Positions 35,561 to 47,820 of a DNA stretch of 64,000 nucleotides are shown here, in pieces (within the stretch, counting starts at the first letter, position 1; every line of letters starts with the position of its first letter). Below the pieces are notes generated by a model. It was not told where the DNA came from. It did no database searches and worked only from the letters and a program-made list of their open reading frames with translations. Made by a program: the position numbers and the translations under genes. The DNA is from Gnetum montanum. Taxonomy: Eukaryota; Streptophyta; Gnetopsida; Gnetales; Gnetaceae. The stretch spans positions 410,407 to 474,406 of the forward strand of contig MNCI01036184.1 in the NCBI GenBank assembly GCA_015680685.1, in the 5' to 3' direction.

Positions 35561-36470
35561 GCTTAACGTTAATGATTACCAGTTTACCATTCTGGAAAAA
35601 TGTATATTCCATACTGGTGGGCAAGAGTTTTAAGTCAAGGGGCTCTTGCTTAAACTCGTTATGGATTTTCAACTTCCCACAATTGATATTTTTGATGTTA
35701 AGACCTGGAAGTTGGCGATGGACTTGCTCTAATGCATCCATGCTATCAACATAAGCATAAGTCAAGATCTCAGTTGGTTCCATGCATAGAGTTGAATCAC
35801 TCTCTTGGTCAGCTGTCAGCCACTGGGTGCCTTCCTGTCTTGTGGCTATTGCATACAGGCATCTTTGTATGTTATCACTCGTGCACACTGGTTGCATGTA
35901 GGCAATGTTAAGCGTTGCCTTTTGCACGCAGTTGCACCCTGTGTCATTGTATGCGATGCATGGAACTTTCTTCTTCTCGATCTTTCCAAATGTATTTTCC
36001 TTTGATATTTCTAAGGAAAGATCATGTATTCCTAGGCGTGCATCAATTATGCTTAGCCGTGCTCTTTTCATAATGATTGGAAAGTCCCCCTTACAGTTGT
36101 TGACTTGAATCACTAGGAAATTGGCTAGGTACGACCACCCATAAATAGTGGTGACAATGTCCTCCACTAGTCCTAATGGGACAATGATGGACTAGTTGAC
36201 CAACTATAAACAAATGTTACTCTTTTTTAGTGGAGGTAGGTTCCAGGCTTTGTACATTTCTTGAGAGATTAAGTTAATACTAGAACATGAATCCAAAAGA
36301 GCTTTGCAAGGTTCATTTCCAGTGATTTGCAAATATATAAGAGGACTTTCAGGATCAGAGAATTTCCTAGGAAGATGGCCAGCTTTAATCCAATCGGTAA
36401 TGGCATGATTCAGCATGATCTTGTGCGTTGGATGTGATTTTTCATTCGAAGGAAGCTCCAAAGATTCAAA
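35561..36470 (-). pseudogene. Element B protease and PR-RT linker
   Basis: 36461-36204 holds the protease N-terminal part: PCKALLDSCSSINLISQEMY, where the family DSG reads DSC, so it was inactive. 36167-35550 is one open frame of 205 codons with the C-terminal half (TIYGWSYLANFLVIQV, FPIIMKRARLSIIDARLGI) and the linker to RT. The matching part of G has intact DSG. Confidence 0.7.
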
Positions 36471-37665
36471 CGATGGTGAGGCAATTAGACAGCTGCTTGT
36501 GGCTATAAGGACTTGGTTGCATTGTTGGTTCTAAAAAAAGGTCTCTTCTTTGTGCAGCTGTCTGAACTAATAGTAGGTTGAGGATTGACAGCCCTTGTAG
36601 CGTTATGTTGCTGCGGCTAGTAGGGAACTCACCCTGCATAGTTGGAGTAGGTGGTAATGAAGCTAAGGGTGGAAGAGATGTAGTTAGATGAAAAGGATAG
36701 TACGTTTGTGCAACATCACTCCTAGGAGAAGGAGTTCTATAGTACTTATGGGTTTGGTAGTGAGGTTGAGGAGTGACATGACTAGTGGAGTCATGTGGAG
36801 AAATTGGCTATTGAACGTAGTACTCGTATGGATCAGGTTGACAAGAAGGATATTATTGATGTGGTAATGTCAATCATCATGATTGTGGGTGTTGCCATTA
36901 TTGATACTATTCATTCGGTTGTGGTGGAGCTGCACTCGGATAATATGTTAAGGGTTGGTGGAATTACCTTGGGTTACCTTGAGGATAAGATAACTTTCTA
37001 GGTGCTTGCTGTCTGTTTAATCATGGGTTTAGTGCATACAGCCCGGACTCTTATAGATGTGAGACTAGTAGGCAACATCCTTTAGGGTGGTCATATTGGC
37101 ATATCTCACATCCACCATCATTTTTTGTGTTTGAATTCACAACCTCTTTAATGATGATAACTTTTCCCTTACCCTTGTTACACGCATACTTAGCTTCTTT
37201 CTTTTTCCTTCTCTCTCGATCACTACTTTGCTCTCTAGACTCCTCGACTGTTTTTAGAATGGTTTGAAATCTATCATCTAGGGAGTTCCACATTTGATCT
37301 ACCTTTGCTGATACATCTGATGCAAATTTTTGAATAGGAAAAGTCTTCTTATTCACCATCTCTTCAAGTGGTGACTCTTCTTCATCTTCACAAAATCTAA
37401 CTTCCTTCTTTCGGAGAGAAGGATCTCTGTTATATTCCTCTGCAATTTTTCTTTTCCTTGACTCATCTTCCTCCTTGGCCACTTGCTCCAACAATCTTTG
37501 TATTTGATGGGCTCTGAGCTTAGATAGCCTTCCTTGGGCATAAGTCGCAAGGGTTCTTCACATTTTATACCTAAGCCCATCCACGAGATGGCGTAGTTGT
37601 TCCCTTTACAAGTAACCATGGCCAAGGCAACGATGTAATAATGCATAATATCGGCCCATCATTGT
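36471..37665 (-). pseudogene. Element B gag, C-terminal part
   Basis: Contains a zinc-knuckle-like CEICQYDHPKGC (C-x2-C-x3-H-x3-C, near 37115), a K/E-rich stretch (37494-37200) and a P/Q-rich linker to the protease. The capsid core is missing: at 37661-37665 the sequence passes into the LTR of F through a shared CCCAT. Confidence 0.65.
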
Positions 37666-38213
37666 AGCATCTAGTTAGATTATTATTGCTTTTAATTGTT
37701 AATTATTTACTATTGTCTTTAGTTAAAAATTTTCATTTATTACTATTTAATATTCTTGTTATTAAGCAAAATGCGTACGCCTTAATCACGAATGTTTAAG
37801 TGTAGATACTTGGTAATCCAGAAGTGTATCATTTGGCATAACCAGTGATGTACACTTGGTAATCCTAGAAGTAGCCTCATGAAGTCCAAGATGTGTATAG
37901 ACGATTAAGAGCAAATACTCATTACCCATAGGCTAGTTTAGATCTTTTTTTCCATCATTCATTTAGTCTAATTAATCCATCTCTTTATTGTCATGAGGAG
38001 TAGCATAGAATTAGGAACAACATCATATGCCTCACTTTGGACTAAATCATATGTAATAAAGCTACCACTAGTCCAAGTGGGAAGACAACAAACTATGATC
38101 AAAGCATAATGATCTAGATGCCACAACTAGTCTCATCCATGGAATTTGACCAAATTATGCATGAACGCTTGTGATTCGTATGGTTGAGCATAAGGGTACC
38201 TCACTGCTCATAA
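37661..38213 (+). repeat. Element F 5' LTR, truncated at its left end
   Basis: Aligns with 53966-54524, the last ~560 bp of the F 3' LTR; the U3/TATA part is lost. It ends GCTCATAA, a decayed form of CTCATCA, one base before the PBS. Confidence 0.75.
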
Positions 38214-38214
38214 T

Positions 38215-38234
38215 TGGCATTGTTGTTGGGGATG
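38215..38234 (+). promoter_or_regulatory. Element F primer-binding site
   Basis: TGGCATTGTTGTTGGGGATG, one base after the LTR; tRNA-Asp-type PBS with transitions. Confidence 0.75.
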
Positions 38235-38339
38235 GTGCTAGTTATCTAAATTAGTTATACTATACAAGTTCGTTGTAAAGGCATTAACGATATCCCTTTC
38301 CAAAAAATATTAACTCATACACAGCATAAACCAAGAACA

Positions 38340-38760
38340 ATGTCTCCCTCACAGAGAAGTGACTATGCATTGTATAGTGAACACATTCATTGGAGAAATA
38401 ATGAGATATATGATGAAGAAAATTGGAGTGACCAACTTTATGCAGGGGTTTCTTATGATCATGACCACCCTGATGACACTCAAAGGCTACATTCACTTAA
38501 GGCAGACAATCTTGGAGGAGACGACGTAAGTCCTGAGCTAGGGGAGGCCTCAAGGCCTAAGACCTCCTCAAAACTAAGAAACGATAAATTAAGGAACCCT
38601 GTGAAATGCCATAGCAGCCATGGCAAACCTTTTAATTCCTCATCTTCCTCTTCCCCTTCAATGTCTAGTTAAGATCGAGTTTCACTAAAGGATCGGACTA
38701 AAAACTAGAATCGAACCCATGAGAAAAGTCAAAGACATCATTATGAACATAAATAGCATC
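38340..38760 (+). pseudogene. Element F gag, N-terminal part
   Basis: Open from ATG 38340 to a stop at 38670. The start aligns with E gag (MSPSQ against MCLSQ). A mixed acidic/polar region ends in a serine run, and no capsid core is included. The sequence continues in gag style to the ATCAT that flanks element G, then resumes at 48624. Confidence 0.6.
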
Positions 38761-38765
38761 ATCAT
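38761..38765. other. Target-site duplication of element G, left
   Basis: ATCAT, repeated at 48619-48623. Confidence 0.85.
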
Positions 38766-39567
38766 TGATGAGTGGCAAGGTACCCCTACACTCAACCATA
38801 CGAATATGAGCATTTCACGCTCGATCTAGTTGAACTCCAAGGACTAAGTGCTTACATGCCCTAGTGGAACACTTAAGGTTAGTCAATCGTTGTCTTGCCA
38901 AACTTACTTGTATTGTCATGGTTGTATGGTTAAGTAAGTTTGAGGTATGTGATTTTTATAACTTTTATCTTTTTAACACCTATGCTAAGAGGGAAGGGTG
39001 AAGAGACTAACTGACTAACTTTCGCTAACTAAGCTCTAATCATCCTAGCACCAGTATCCGTTCCCACTTGCCACACACACCCTGAACTAGTGCAACGCTA
39101 TTGGGATTACCAAATGTTACTCATTACTAGGTTACCAAGCATTACACATGTGCTTGAAGTGGTCATACTGAATGCACTTAACCAAGAGAGTTAAGGGTTG
39201 AGAGAGATTTAATCAACTAAGAAAGCATTTACACATTTAATAGTAATTAAGTCCTATTTAGCTTAGTCAATGTACTGCAAGGTTTATCAAAAAGTTCATC
39301 TTTATTATCGTACACAAATGTGTGCTTAGGTACAATTTGCTCGAATAAGATCCGTTCACTTTGAGACTCCTATTATGGGCACATGGAAATTATTCTATCT
39401 CTGGAATGGTAAAACTGCCAGAGTTTAGCTAAGGGTCTAGATCTAGATGATTAAACAGGGGAAAGCCACCTCTTATTTATAGAACTGGTGATGACCTGCA
39501 ATATCTCATATACGATATCGCAGGTGCAGCCGCAATATCGTGGCTGATGCAATATCGCGGTTCATCA
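38766..39567 (-). repeat. Element G 3' LTR
   Basis: 802 bp from TGATGAGTGG to GTTCATCA. TATA in element sense near 39474-39482; GATATC/AATATC words 39500-39560. Confidence 0.9.
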
Positions 39568-39582
39568 TACCCCCATGATTGA
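39568..39582 (-). promoter_or_regulatory. Element G polypurine tract
   Basis: Element-sense CAATCATGGGGGTA abuts the 3' LTR. Confidence 0.75.
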
Positions 39583-40297
39583 ATGAAAACTCATCCTCAA
39601 GTTCCTTACAAAATATTGGGAAGGTATGGAATTATTGACTTGAATGATACTAATGGTGATGGGGTGACATGTGAACAGATCATCATTACAATACATGATA
39701 AAATTTAGTGTTCACGACAACAAGAGTGAACACTATACACATTTGACATCCAACCTTATTTGGCAGCTGAGAGAGAAGAGAAAAGAAGAAGTCTGTTGCT
39801 ACTGACACCAAGATTGCGCTTTTCGTTGTCCGTCCATAGGCACATCATCAATCTTGTTCCTTGCAGAACTGCTCCAGCACCAGTCCATTCCAAGTGTTCC
39901 CTCCAGATCCAATCCATTGTTGTATGATTTCCATCTACACACATAACACAGTCTTATATTAACAAGGGTAAATGAATCATAATGTAGTTAATACCTTACC
40001 TTAGTGTAAGGTCCATTGGCTGAGTTGTGATATGGCTAATGCGGATCTAGAGATATAATACTGGTGACTACTCGAGGTGTAGGGGTTAGGAGAAAATCGA
40101 AAAAATTGGACCAGAACCCCCATGACTGAGAGTGAACCTCTGATAGTAAGAGAATGGAAAAAGGTAAGGAATAAGAAAGATGGAGAAAAAGAAACAACAG
40201 GAATGCCGATAAAATGGATGTCAAAGATGGAGATGAACAAAATAAATGGTGATTGCGGAAATTTTTAAGGGAAAGAAATTAACGGATGCACCAAATA

Positions 40298-40355
40298 GGA
40301 ATGCCAGTGGGTCCTCTCCAAAGCAAGCTCATGCCCTTAATGCCCTAACAATCCC
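40298..40355 (-). ncRNA. Conserved spacer hairpin, G copy
   Basis: The outer stem pairs GGGAT(T)GTTAG with CTGGCATTCC in element-sense RNA, ten pairs including three G-U and one bulge. Inner hairpin GGGC/GCTT with an ATGA loop. The invariant block reads TTGCTTTGGAGAGGACCCAC. Confidence 0.5.
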
Positions 40356-40821
40356 ACATTGAAAGAGTCCATAGGCCCTAGAAATGTCATTTGGAAGCAA
40401 GAGTTAAATTCTTAACCACAAGAGTTTACCAAAAAGAAAAAAATGCATCAACCAAAACATGGACTATTGATATAACTGGCAATGAGGTGTAGAATGGAAA
40501 AAGAAGGATGGAAAGAAGAGAATGGGATGGAGTCTCAAGAACAAGGTGATGTACAGCCCCTTGTGTGTTAATGGTTAATGTGACTTAGTAGATCTCATTC
40601 CAAGTCCAGCCTCAAACAAACCACATCCAGTGACTTCGCATTAATACATTCAGCCAATCCATCCACTTGAAGTAACAAGAATGTCTCCACCAAAGAGTCA
40701 CCACCATTCTAACAAAACGTGAAAGGATAAGCTAGGAATCGAGGAAGGGCCTTAGTTAGATGGAACATGTTTATTTAGTTTCATAACAAGTGCTTGTAGC
40801 CTAGAGAATTATTCTGTCTAA

Positions 40822-40880
40822 GGGGTGTGCTTTGAATTCTCACTATTTTTTTTTTTGTGTGAGAACCACACCATGCAAAG
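40822..40880 (-). ncRNA. T-loop spacer hairpin, G copy
   Basis: On the plus strand GGGGTGTG, CTTTGAA, TTCTCAC, a T-rich loop, GTGAGAA, CCACACC. Inner stem of 7 bp perfect, outer stem of 6 bp perfect, with a one-sided bulge between. Confidence 0.5.
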
Positions 40881-41373
40881 ACTTATTATTTTTATTAGCT
40901 CAGCTTTCCGATAATGGAGCAACGTCGAAATGGTACGAGAGACTCAAGAAGAAAACATCCAAGCACCCAAGAGAATGGCCAACACAAATGCATCAAGTTC
41001 CTTTGAAGTCATACCCTTTTCAATCTTTAAGTCCTTCCTTAGTTTGAGAAATACCTAGTCACTGATTCGTTGATAGTTCTTTTTAGTGAGAAAGGAACTG
41101 CATAGTTCCAAGCCAAGAGAGATCATAGAAAATCATGGATGCATGGATGACATGGACTCATTTCCTGTTATATCAAAAGAACCATACCGTAGTATCAACA
41201 TCATAACTTAAAGGTAAAAACCAAACATTAGCAATCAATAGAATACAGTTCATACCACCATCAGGAGCACTTATTAGGTGACGAATCAAAAATGAAAAGG
41301 TATAAATGATGTTGTAAAACAAAAAACAAGAAAAATTAAAGAAATTTGTAAAACAAAAATGTGTAAAAAAAAC

Positions 41374-42600
41374 TTAAAAAGAAACTGAGGGCTTCAAATG
41401 ATCAGCATAGGTGGCCATCTCCCCCACGACTAAGTTGAAAGGAGGAGATCCAAAATAATGAGCGAGGTTGTCCTCTCTCAGAGGTACTACATGCACCGGT
41501 TGTTCTAAGTTCATGGAAGGGTTTAGTTTATTGCACATTGACCAGTAATCTCTTATCAGGGCTTTCAAGTTTGTATATGGTCATGGCCCCTAAGGGAAAG
41601 GTTGTATAAATAATGTAAGGCCCTTCCCCTAATGTTTGAAATTTTGTGCATTGTGGCATATGTGTGGGGTTCCAATAGAGGACCTTGTCTCCTAATTAAT
41701 ACTTAACCTTCCAAATTCTCAAGTCATGACATTGCTTATTATGTGCCTTATGCAACTCATTTGATGACAGGGCAACCAATCGGTGCTTATTATGTTCCTT
41801 ATGCAACTCATTTCATGACAGGGCAACCAATCAGTTTTCATCTAGCACATTTAGAGTTGCCAATCTTTGTCTTTGTGCTAGATCAAGGTCAAGGTGGAGG
41901 TCGCATGCCATGGATAGTGTACAGAGCTTGGTTTGAATTGGAAGCTTTGTAAGTTTTCCATATACTAACTCATAGGAAGAGTAACCTGTAGGGAGTTTCC
42001 AAGTGGAGCGGTATGCCCAGAGAGCATTGTTTAGTTTAGTGCTCCAATCTCGCCTATATTTGCTAAATGTCCTTGTTAATATTTTAGTAATCTCCCGATT
42101 AGTAACCTCGTCTTGGCCATTAGCTTGGGGGTGACCCCTAAGCATTGCATCAACTTCCAAAAGGTTGCACCCGTGAAGTGTGTTCCATTATCTGAGATAA
42201 GTGCATGTGGCACACCAAACCTATTTACGACTTGTTGTTGTACAAATTGTGCAGCTGTAGACGATGTGTAGTCTATAATAGCAGTTGCTTTAGCCCATTT
42301 CATTAGATAGTCAACAGCAACAATGATATAAGCTTTTCCATTGGACATCGGTGTAATGGACCCCATAAAATCTATTCCCCAAATCTCGAAGGGTTCCAAA
42401 GGTTGAATCCATTATTGCGGACCCTCCATTCTAGCAGTCATTCCTCCATCACGTTAACAGTGCACACAGGATTGGACAAATTGATGGATGTCTTGAAATA
42501 GTGTTGGCCAGTAATATCCTGCAAGCAAGATCTTAATAGCCATTCATCTCTCTACATAGTGACCACCACAAGGGCCTTCATGCACATCTTGGAGAACTCT
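41374..42600 (-). pseudogene. Element G integrase
   Basis: Zinc finger HEGPCGGH...SCVHC (H-x6-H, C-x2-C; about 42590-42450). Catalytic core with [15 protein letters not shown] and, after a frame change, [14 protein letters not shown]: all three D, D, E residues kept. A 25-bp deletion near 42134, compared with H, removes the residues before HPQANG and shifts the frame. The C-terminal part is decayed. No chromodomain. Inactive as it stands. Confidence 0.8.
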
Positions 42601-44343
42601 TAGTTGGTCCACATCGACCACACATCATCAAACCAAGCCATCAGGACAAACTTTGTAAAGTTATCCGTTGATCTCCATGAAGTACTTAGCTCTGTGAAGA
42701 AACTATTGTTTCTTTCTAAAGTTTAGCTCCTGTAGTGTTTGTTGGGAAAGGAGATAGATAAGAATGCTAGTATACCAATTCATTCCCATGGGTTGGTTAT
42801 TCACTACACCGAAAAAGAGGGCTTCGTCTAGAAAACGATCAAATATGGCGTATTCATCCTTTTTGTTGTCCTGGTGCAACTGAGATAAGTGATCTGCAAG
42901 TATGTTCTCGGTGTCCTTTCGATCTATCATCGTTAGATCAAACTCCTGTAGGATTACCAGCCAACGTATAATACGAGGGATAATTGTTGGCTTGTTCATG
43001 AGGAACCTGATTGCACTATGATCCATATGAATGTACACTTTGTAGCCTAACACATAGTGCCTAAACTTATCCAGTGCAAACACTATAGCCATTAATTCTT
43101 TTTCTGTAGTTGTGTAGTTAATTTGTGCACTAGCAATACTCTTACATGCACAGTGGATGTAATAAGGACGTTTTTGGTCATCTAACTCTATAAGTACAGC
43201 TACTAAGGCATAATTGGATGCGTCAGTCATTATATGGAACGGTCTGGACCAGTTAGGGGCTTATAGAATGGGAGTTTCTACAAGCCTTTGTTTTAAAGTT
43301 TGGAATGCTCGTTCACATTCCCTGGTCCATTCAAATGGTGCATCCTTCTTCGTTAGTTCTACCAACGATTTGAAAATCTTGGAGAAGTTCTCAATTAATC
43401 TCCTATAGTAGCCAATGTATCCAAGGAATGATCGAATGTCTTTCACAGTTTCCGATTGTCGGGTGATTCCTTGGATAATCCTAACTTTCTCTGGGTCTAC
43501 CTCTATTCCTGAATGTGAAATCTTATGCCCAAGTACTACGCCCTCTTGGACCATCAAATGGCTTTTTTGCCAATTGAGCCTTAAGTTGGTTTCTACACAT
43601 CATTTTAGCACTTGCTCTAATTGGTCCAGGGCTTGATCAAAGCTTGTCCCATACGTGGAGAAGTCATCCATGAAGACTTCTACTCCATTTCCTATCTGTT
43701 GTTGGAATATGCTCAAAACTAAATGTTGAAACGTGGCAGGAGCATTGCACAAGCCAAATGGCATTTTTTTATATACAAACGTTCCCCAAAGACTAGTGAA
43801 CGTTGTTTTGGCTTAATCTTCTGGTGCTATCCGTATTTGGTTATATCCACTATACCCATCCAGAAAACTATAATAGCGATGCCCTGCTATAGTGTCTAAG
43901 ACTTGGTCAACGAATGGTAATGGGAAATGATCCTTGAATGTTGCTATGTTTAGCAGCTTAAAATCTATACACACCCTCCATTTTCCTCCCTTCTTAGGCA
44001 AGATCACCAGAGGACTAACCCATTCACTATCAACAATGGGATATATGAACCCAGCCTTAAGAAGCTGTTCTATCTCTTCTTTTACTATTTGTTTCAATTT
44101 TGGGTTCAATCGTCTTTGTGGTTGTTTTCGAGGTTTCATGGAGGGGTCCATGTAAATCCTATGTTGGCATATCCTAGGGTCTATTCCAGTTAACTCAGGG
44201 TATGACCAGGCAAAGGCTTTTGACCACTTGTTTATCACTTTCAGCAGTCTTTCTTTTTGTTTGGGAACAAGTTTTGCGTTGATGATCACTGATTTTCCAT
44301 TTTCGAGGATCATATACTCCAGACCAGTGGGCAATGATTTCAA
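42601..44343 (-). pseudogene. Element G reverse transcriptase and RNase H
   Basis: One frame with only stop-codon breaks. RT: KKGGKWRVCIDFKLLN, FKDHFPLPFVDQVLD, YYSFLDGYSGYNQIRIAPED, MPFGLCNAPATFQ, and the active site VFMDDFSTYG (near 43665), all intact; one stop follows APED, where the family has Gln. The thumb/connection region has VVLGHKISHSGIEVDPEK and FLGYIGYYRR. RNase H: MTDASNYAL (Asp), TEKELMAIVFALDKFRHY (Glu), HMDHSAIRFL (Asp), then LADHLSQL. Motif style and the single RNase H point to Athila more than Tat. Confidence 0.85.
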
Positions 44344-45590
44344 ATCAAGGGGCTCTTATTTAAATCTCTCAAGAATTTCCAACTTCCCTTAGTTGATGTT
44401 TTCAAGGCTAAGGTTTGTAAGTTGGCAACGAACTTGCTCAAGTGTGTCTATGCTTCTAATGTAAGCACTAGTTATTCTCTCAGTTAATTCCATGCATGTT
44501 ATCGAGTTGCTCTCTTAATTAGCCATCATCCACTAGGTGTCCTTTTGTCATGTGGCTGCTGCATATAGGCACCATTGTATATTAATTTCTTGTGCACACC
44601 AATTGTATGCAGGCAATGGTAAACTTCACATAACCCATGATTTTTGCACGCAATGGCACCCTGTGTCACTGTATGTGATGCATGGAACTTTCTTCCTCTC
44701 GATCTTTCCAAAAGTGTTCTTCTTGGATATTTACAGGGAAAGATTGCAGATTTCTAGACGTGCATCTATAGTACTTAGCCATGCTCTTCCCATTATTATT
44801 GGGAAGTCCCCCTTACCGTTGTTTACTTGTATCACTAGGAAATCAGCTAGATATAACCAACCACACACAGTGGTAACGATGTCCTCCACCAATCCCAAGG
44901 GGATAGTGATGGACTGGTCAGCCAGCTCTAGTCGAATGTTACTCTTCCTTAGTGAAGGTAGGTTCTAGGCTTTGTACATCTCCTGTGATATTAGGTTGAC
45001 TCCGGAACCTGAGTCTAGAAGAGCTTTACATGGTTCATTCCCAACAACTTAGACATAGATTAGAAGACTTCTAGGATCAGAGAATTTCCTAGGAAAGTGG
45101 CCCACCTTAATCTAGTCAGTAACGGCATGTGTTAACATAACTGTGTGCGTTAAGCTCGATTTTTTGGTTGAAGGAGGTCCCAAAACCTTATTTCGTATGG
45201 AGATATTTAGATGTTCAACCACTTGTGATGGTGAGGGCTTAGTTGGATTCTTGGTTCTGAAGAAAGGTCTTTTCAGCATAAGATTGTTAGAACCAACTAC
45301 GATTTGAGGATCCAAAGCCCTCGTGACATTGGGTTGTTGTGGTTGAGTGGGGAATACCCCTTACATTGTTGGAGCGGATGGTAGTGGAGCTATTGGTGTA
45401 AGAGTTGCGGGTGGATTTGGAGGATGGTATGCGTGTGGTGTATCTCTCTGAGGAGAAGGAGTCCTATAGTACTCCTGAGCTTAGTAGTGACGTTGTGGGG
45501 TCATGTGACCAACAGAGTCACTTGGAGAGATTGGGTGCTGCACATAGTAGCCATATGGATCTGGTTACCGGTAAGGGTATTGTTGCCTTG
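44344..45590 (-). pseudogene. Element G protease
   Basis: PCKALLDSGSGVNLISQEMY (near 45040-44985) keeps the catalytic DSG, followed by a conserved C-terminal half with IPLGLVEDIVT and FLVIQV (near 44930-44840). A linker leads to RT at 44343. Upstream (45315-45112) is the P/T-rich segment ending in HAVTD that also precedes the protease in B. The frame is the same as RT; several stops. Confidence 0.75.
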
Positions 45591-47675
45591 GCGGTGGCAT
45601 CCCCCATAACTGTGGGTATTGCCACTACTGGTGTTGCTCGATAGGTTGTGATGGATTTCCACTTGGATAATACGTTAAGGGTTGGTGGAACTACCTTGGG
45701 TTACCCTAAGGATAAGGTAACCGTCGGGGTGTTTGTCGTTTGTTAAGTCGTGGGTTAAGTGCATACACCCCAGACTCTTGTAGATGTGTGATTATTGGGC
45801 AACATCGCTTAGGATGGTCATACTGGCATATCTCACATCCACCATCATTGTCTGTATCAGAATCCACAACCTCTTCAGTGATAGCCATTTAGACCTTACC
45901 TTTGTTACGTGCATGGTCTAGATCCCTCTTCTTCTTTTTATCATAATCACTACCTCGCTCCTTAGACTCCTTTACGATTATTAGAACGGTTTCAAATCTA
46001 CTATCTAAGGAGTTCCACATTTGATCTACCTTTGCCGACACTTCTATTATTAACTTCTAGAGCGGCAAGGTTTTCCTATTCACCAGCTCTTCGAGTGGTG
46101 ACTCATCCTCCTCCTCACAGAATCTTACTCCCCTTTTTCGGAGGGAAGGATCACAATTGTACTCTTTCACACTTTCTCTCTTACGTAGCTCTCCTTCTTC
46201 CTTAGCTACTTGCTCCAACAATCTATGGATCTGATGAGACCTAAGCTCTGATAATCTCCCTTGGGCATACGTTCCAAGGGTTCTCCTAGTTTCGTGCCTA
46301 AGTCCATCTACGAGATGGCGTAGTTGATCCTGCTGCAAGTAACCATGACCTAGGCAATGATGTAATAGTGTATATAATGGCCCATGGCAGCATCCAAGGA
46401 TTCATAGGTTCCATGCTTCCATCCTTGGATTTTCTTTCGCAAGTTGGACACTCGGGAGTATGTTTGATACTTATCGTTAAACAGTTCTAGCATCATACTC
46501 CACCTCCTAATAGTTTCCGATTCTAAGGACCGATACCAGCTTTACGCTTCTTTTACTAGTGTCCTTGGAAACAACTTTAATTTTTTCCACTCATTCTCAA
46601 TGTTCTGCAAGGCACATGCATCATAAAATGCTTGTAGATGGTTTTGAGGATCAGTGTTTTATCCCCCCTCAAATCGTGGGATGTTATTCATATCTAATCT
46701 CTTGATCCTGCCATCTTTCTAGTGCCTTGTAGGAATTCTCACAGCCTCCGCTATGTCTAACATGCTTCGGGTTGCAAGTAGGGGATCTTCATTGTCATTT
46801 CTTTCATAACGTCTATGATGTCTACGCGGTTTCCTACTTTCTCTTCTTCCATGTCATGATTCTTTCGAGTGCCCTCATCCTCACTCTCGACTCTCTCGTC
46901 AAGGTTTCTCACTCTTTTTACCCTTATCCTCACAGTTAGGCTCCTTATGACTGCATCCTGATACAGAAGTAGAGGATGAATGTGGTGATGAAGAGGAAGA
47001 AGATGGAGAACCATCGCCATGATGATGTTCCCTACCTTCTCTTTTGTGGTTTCGGCCCCAATCGTGATGACGATCAGAATGCTCACCCTTGTCATGTGTT
47101 TGTGTTCCCTTATTGAACACTTGGTGTTCATGGGAATCAAAACCAGGGTTGTGAATCGTGGAGCGCACGTTCTAATACACCACCTCCTGACCATTGTTAG
47201 AAGGGGGAACATCATTTTGTGGAGATCCTATGAAAATAGGTTCACCACCCTCAATTTTGCTTAAGACAAGTGAAGCATTATGAGGGCCTTTGCCCTTTAA
47301 AGATGTGTGGTAAATCTCCTGCTGCGAGTCCGATTGACATTGCACTTCTGTGGGATGGTAGTCCCTTGCGTTGTAATCGCATGCAACGTACTCAACATAT
47401 AATTGTGACATGCCTATTCATGCAAGGGCACGAAGGAGCATGTTGGGGGCTGCTCTATCTGGAGGCAACACTATATTACCCTCCAAGTCTCTCCAACACA
47501 ATTGTTCATCTTGATAGAAGACAAAGGTAAAGTCGGGTATATATTCATCATGATGAATATATACCACATTGAATTGTTGAGGAACTGGCAGATTTTGATT
47601 ATGTGTGTTGTGTTGCCGACTGTCTCTAGTGTTGTTCCTAGGTGGTGAAGTGCTTTTGTGCGAAGAAGAAGACAT
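45591..47675 (-). pseudogene. Element G gag
   Basis: The start is taken at ATG 47675 (MSSSSHKS), which heads a chain of open segments down to 46899 with an H/R/D/S-rich middle. The capsid core (46710-46390) reads MNNIPRFEGG, HLQAFYDAC, LKLFPRTLV, SWYRSLES, ELFNDKYQTY, SNLRKKIQGWK, colinear with F gag. An indel near 46380 precedes DGLRHETRRTLGTYAQGRLSEL and a K/E-rich coil (46338-46057). A zinc-knuckle-like CEICQYDHPKRC (45830) completes it, and a Q/P-rich end leads to the protease. At least two frame changes and several stops. Confidence 0.8.
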
Positions 47676-47800
47676 GTTTGTCTTGTCAGTGTGCCATTTA
47701 CCATTATGTTATTTTTTTCTTGATTAACCCTAAGGGTTCATTTTAGCTTCCAAACGATGTGGATGATTTCCTATGTTCTACGTAGCGCACAAACAACTAA

Positions 47801-47819
47801 GTCCTTGGCAACAGCGCCA
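47801..47819 (-). promoter_or_regulatory. Element G primer-binding site
   Basis: Element-sense TGGCGCTGTTGCCAAGGAC, one base from the 5' LTR; close match to the tRNA-Asp 3' end complement. Confidence 0.85.
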
Positions 47820-47820
47820 A

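Larger units (their letters stand above)
26741..37665 (-). mobile_element. Element B: gag-pol LTR retrotransposon, 5' end lost
   Basis: Minus-strand Ty3/gypsy element of the Athila-like type. From left: 3' LTR (26741-27546), PPT, noncoding spacer, integrase, RNase H, RT, protease, and gag up to about 37665, where it is joined to the LTR of element F. The rest of gag, the PBS and the 5' LTR are gone. Element D is inserted in its integrase. There is no ORF3 and no internal GATATC/TATA promoter in its spacer. The 5 bp left of the LTR are ATACT, but the partner duplication is lost. Confidence 0.8.
39583..41373 (-). other. Element G noncoding spacer
   Basis: No gene. Holds a PPT-like motif (40116-40130), the conserved spacer hairpin (40298-40355) and the T-loop hairpin (40822-40880). 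No GATATC, GTATAC or TATA arrangement is seen here, unlike E and H, which carry ORF3. Confidence 0.55.

Noticed and set aside
46757-47215. 152-codon frame on the minus strand
   Set aside because: Off-frame shadow of gag; the neighbouring frame aligns with gag blocks.
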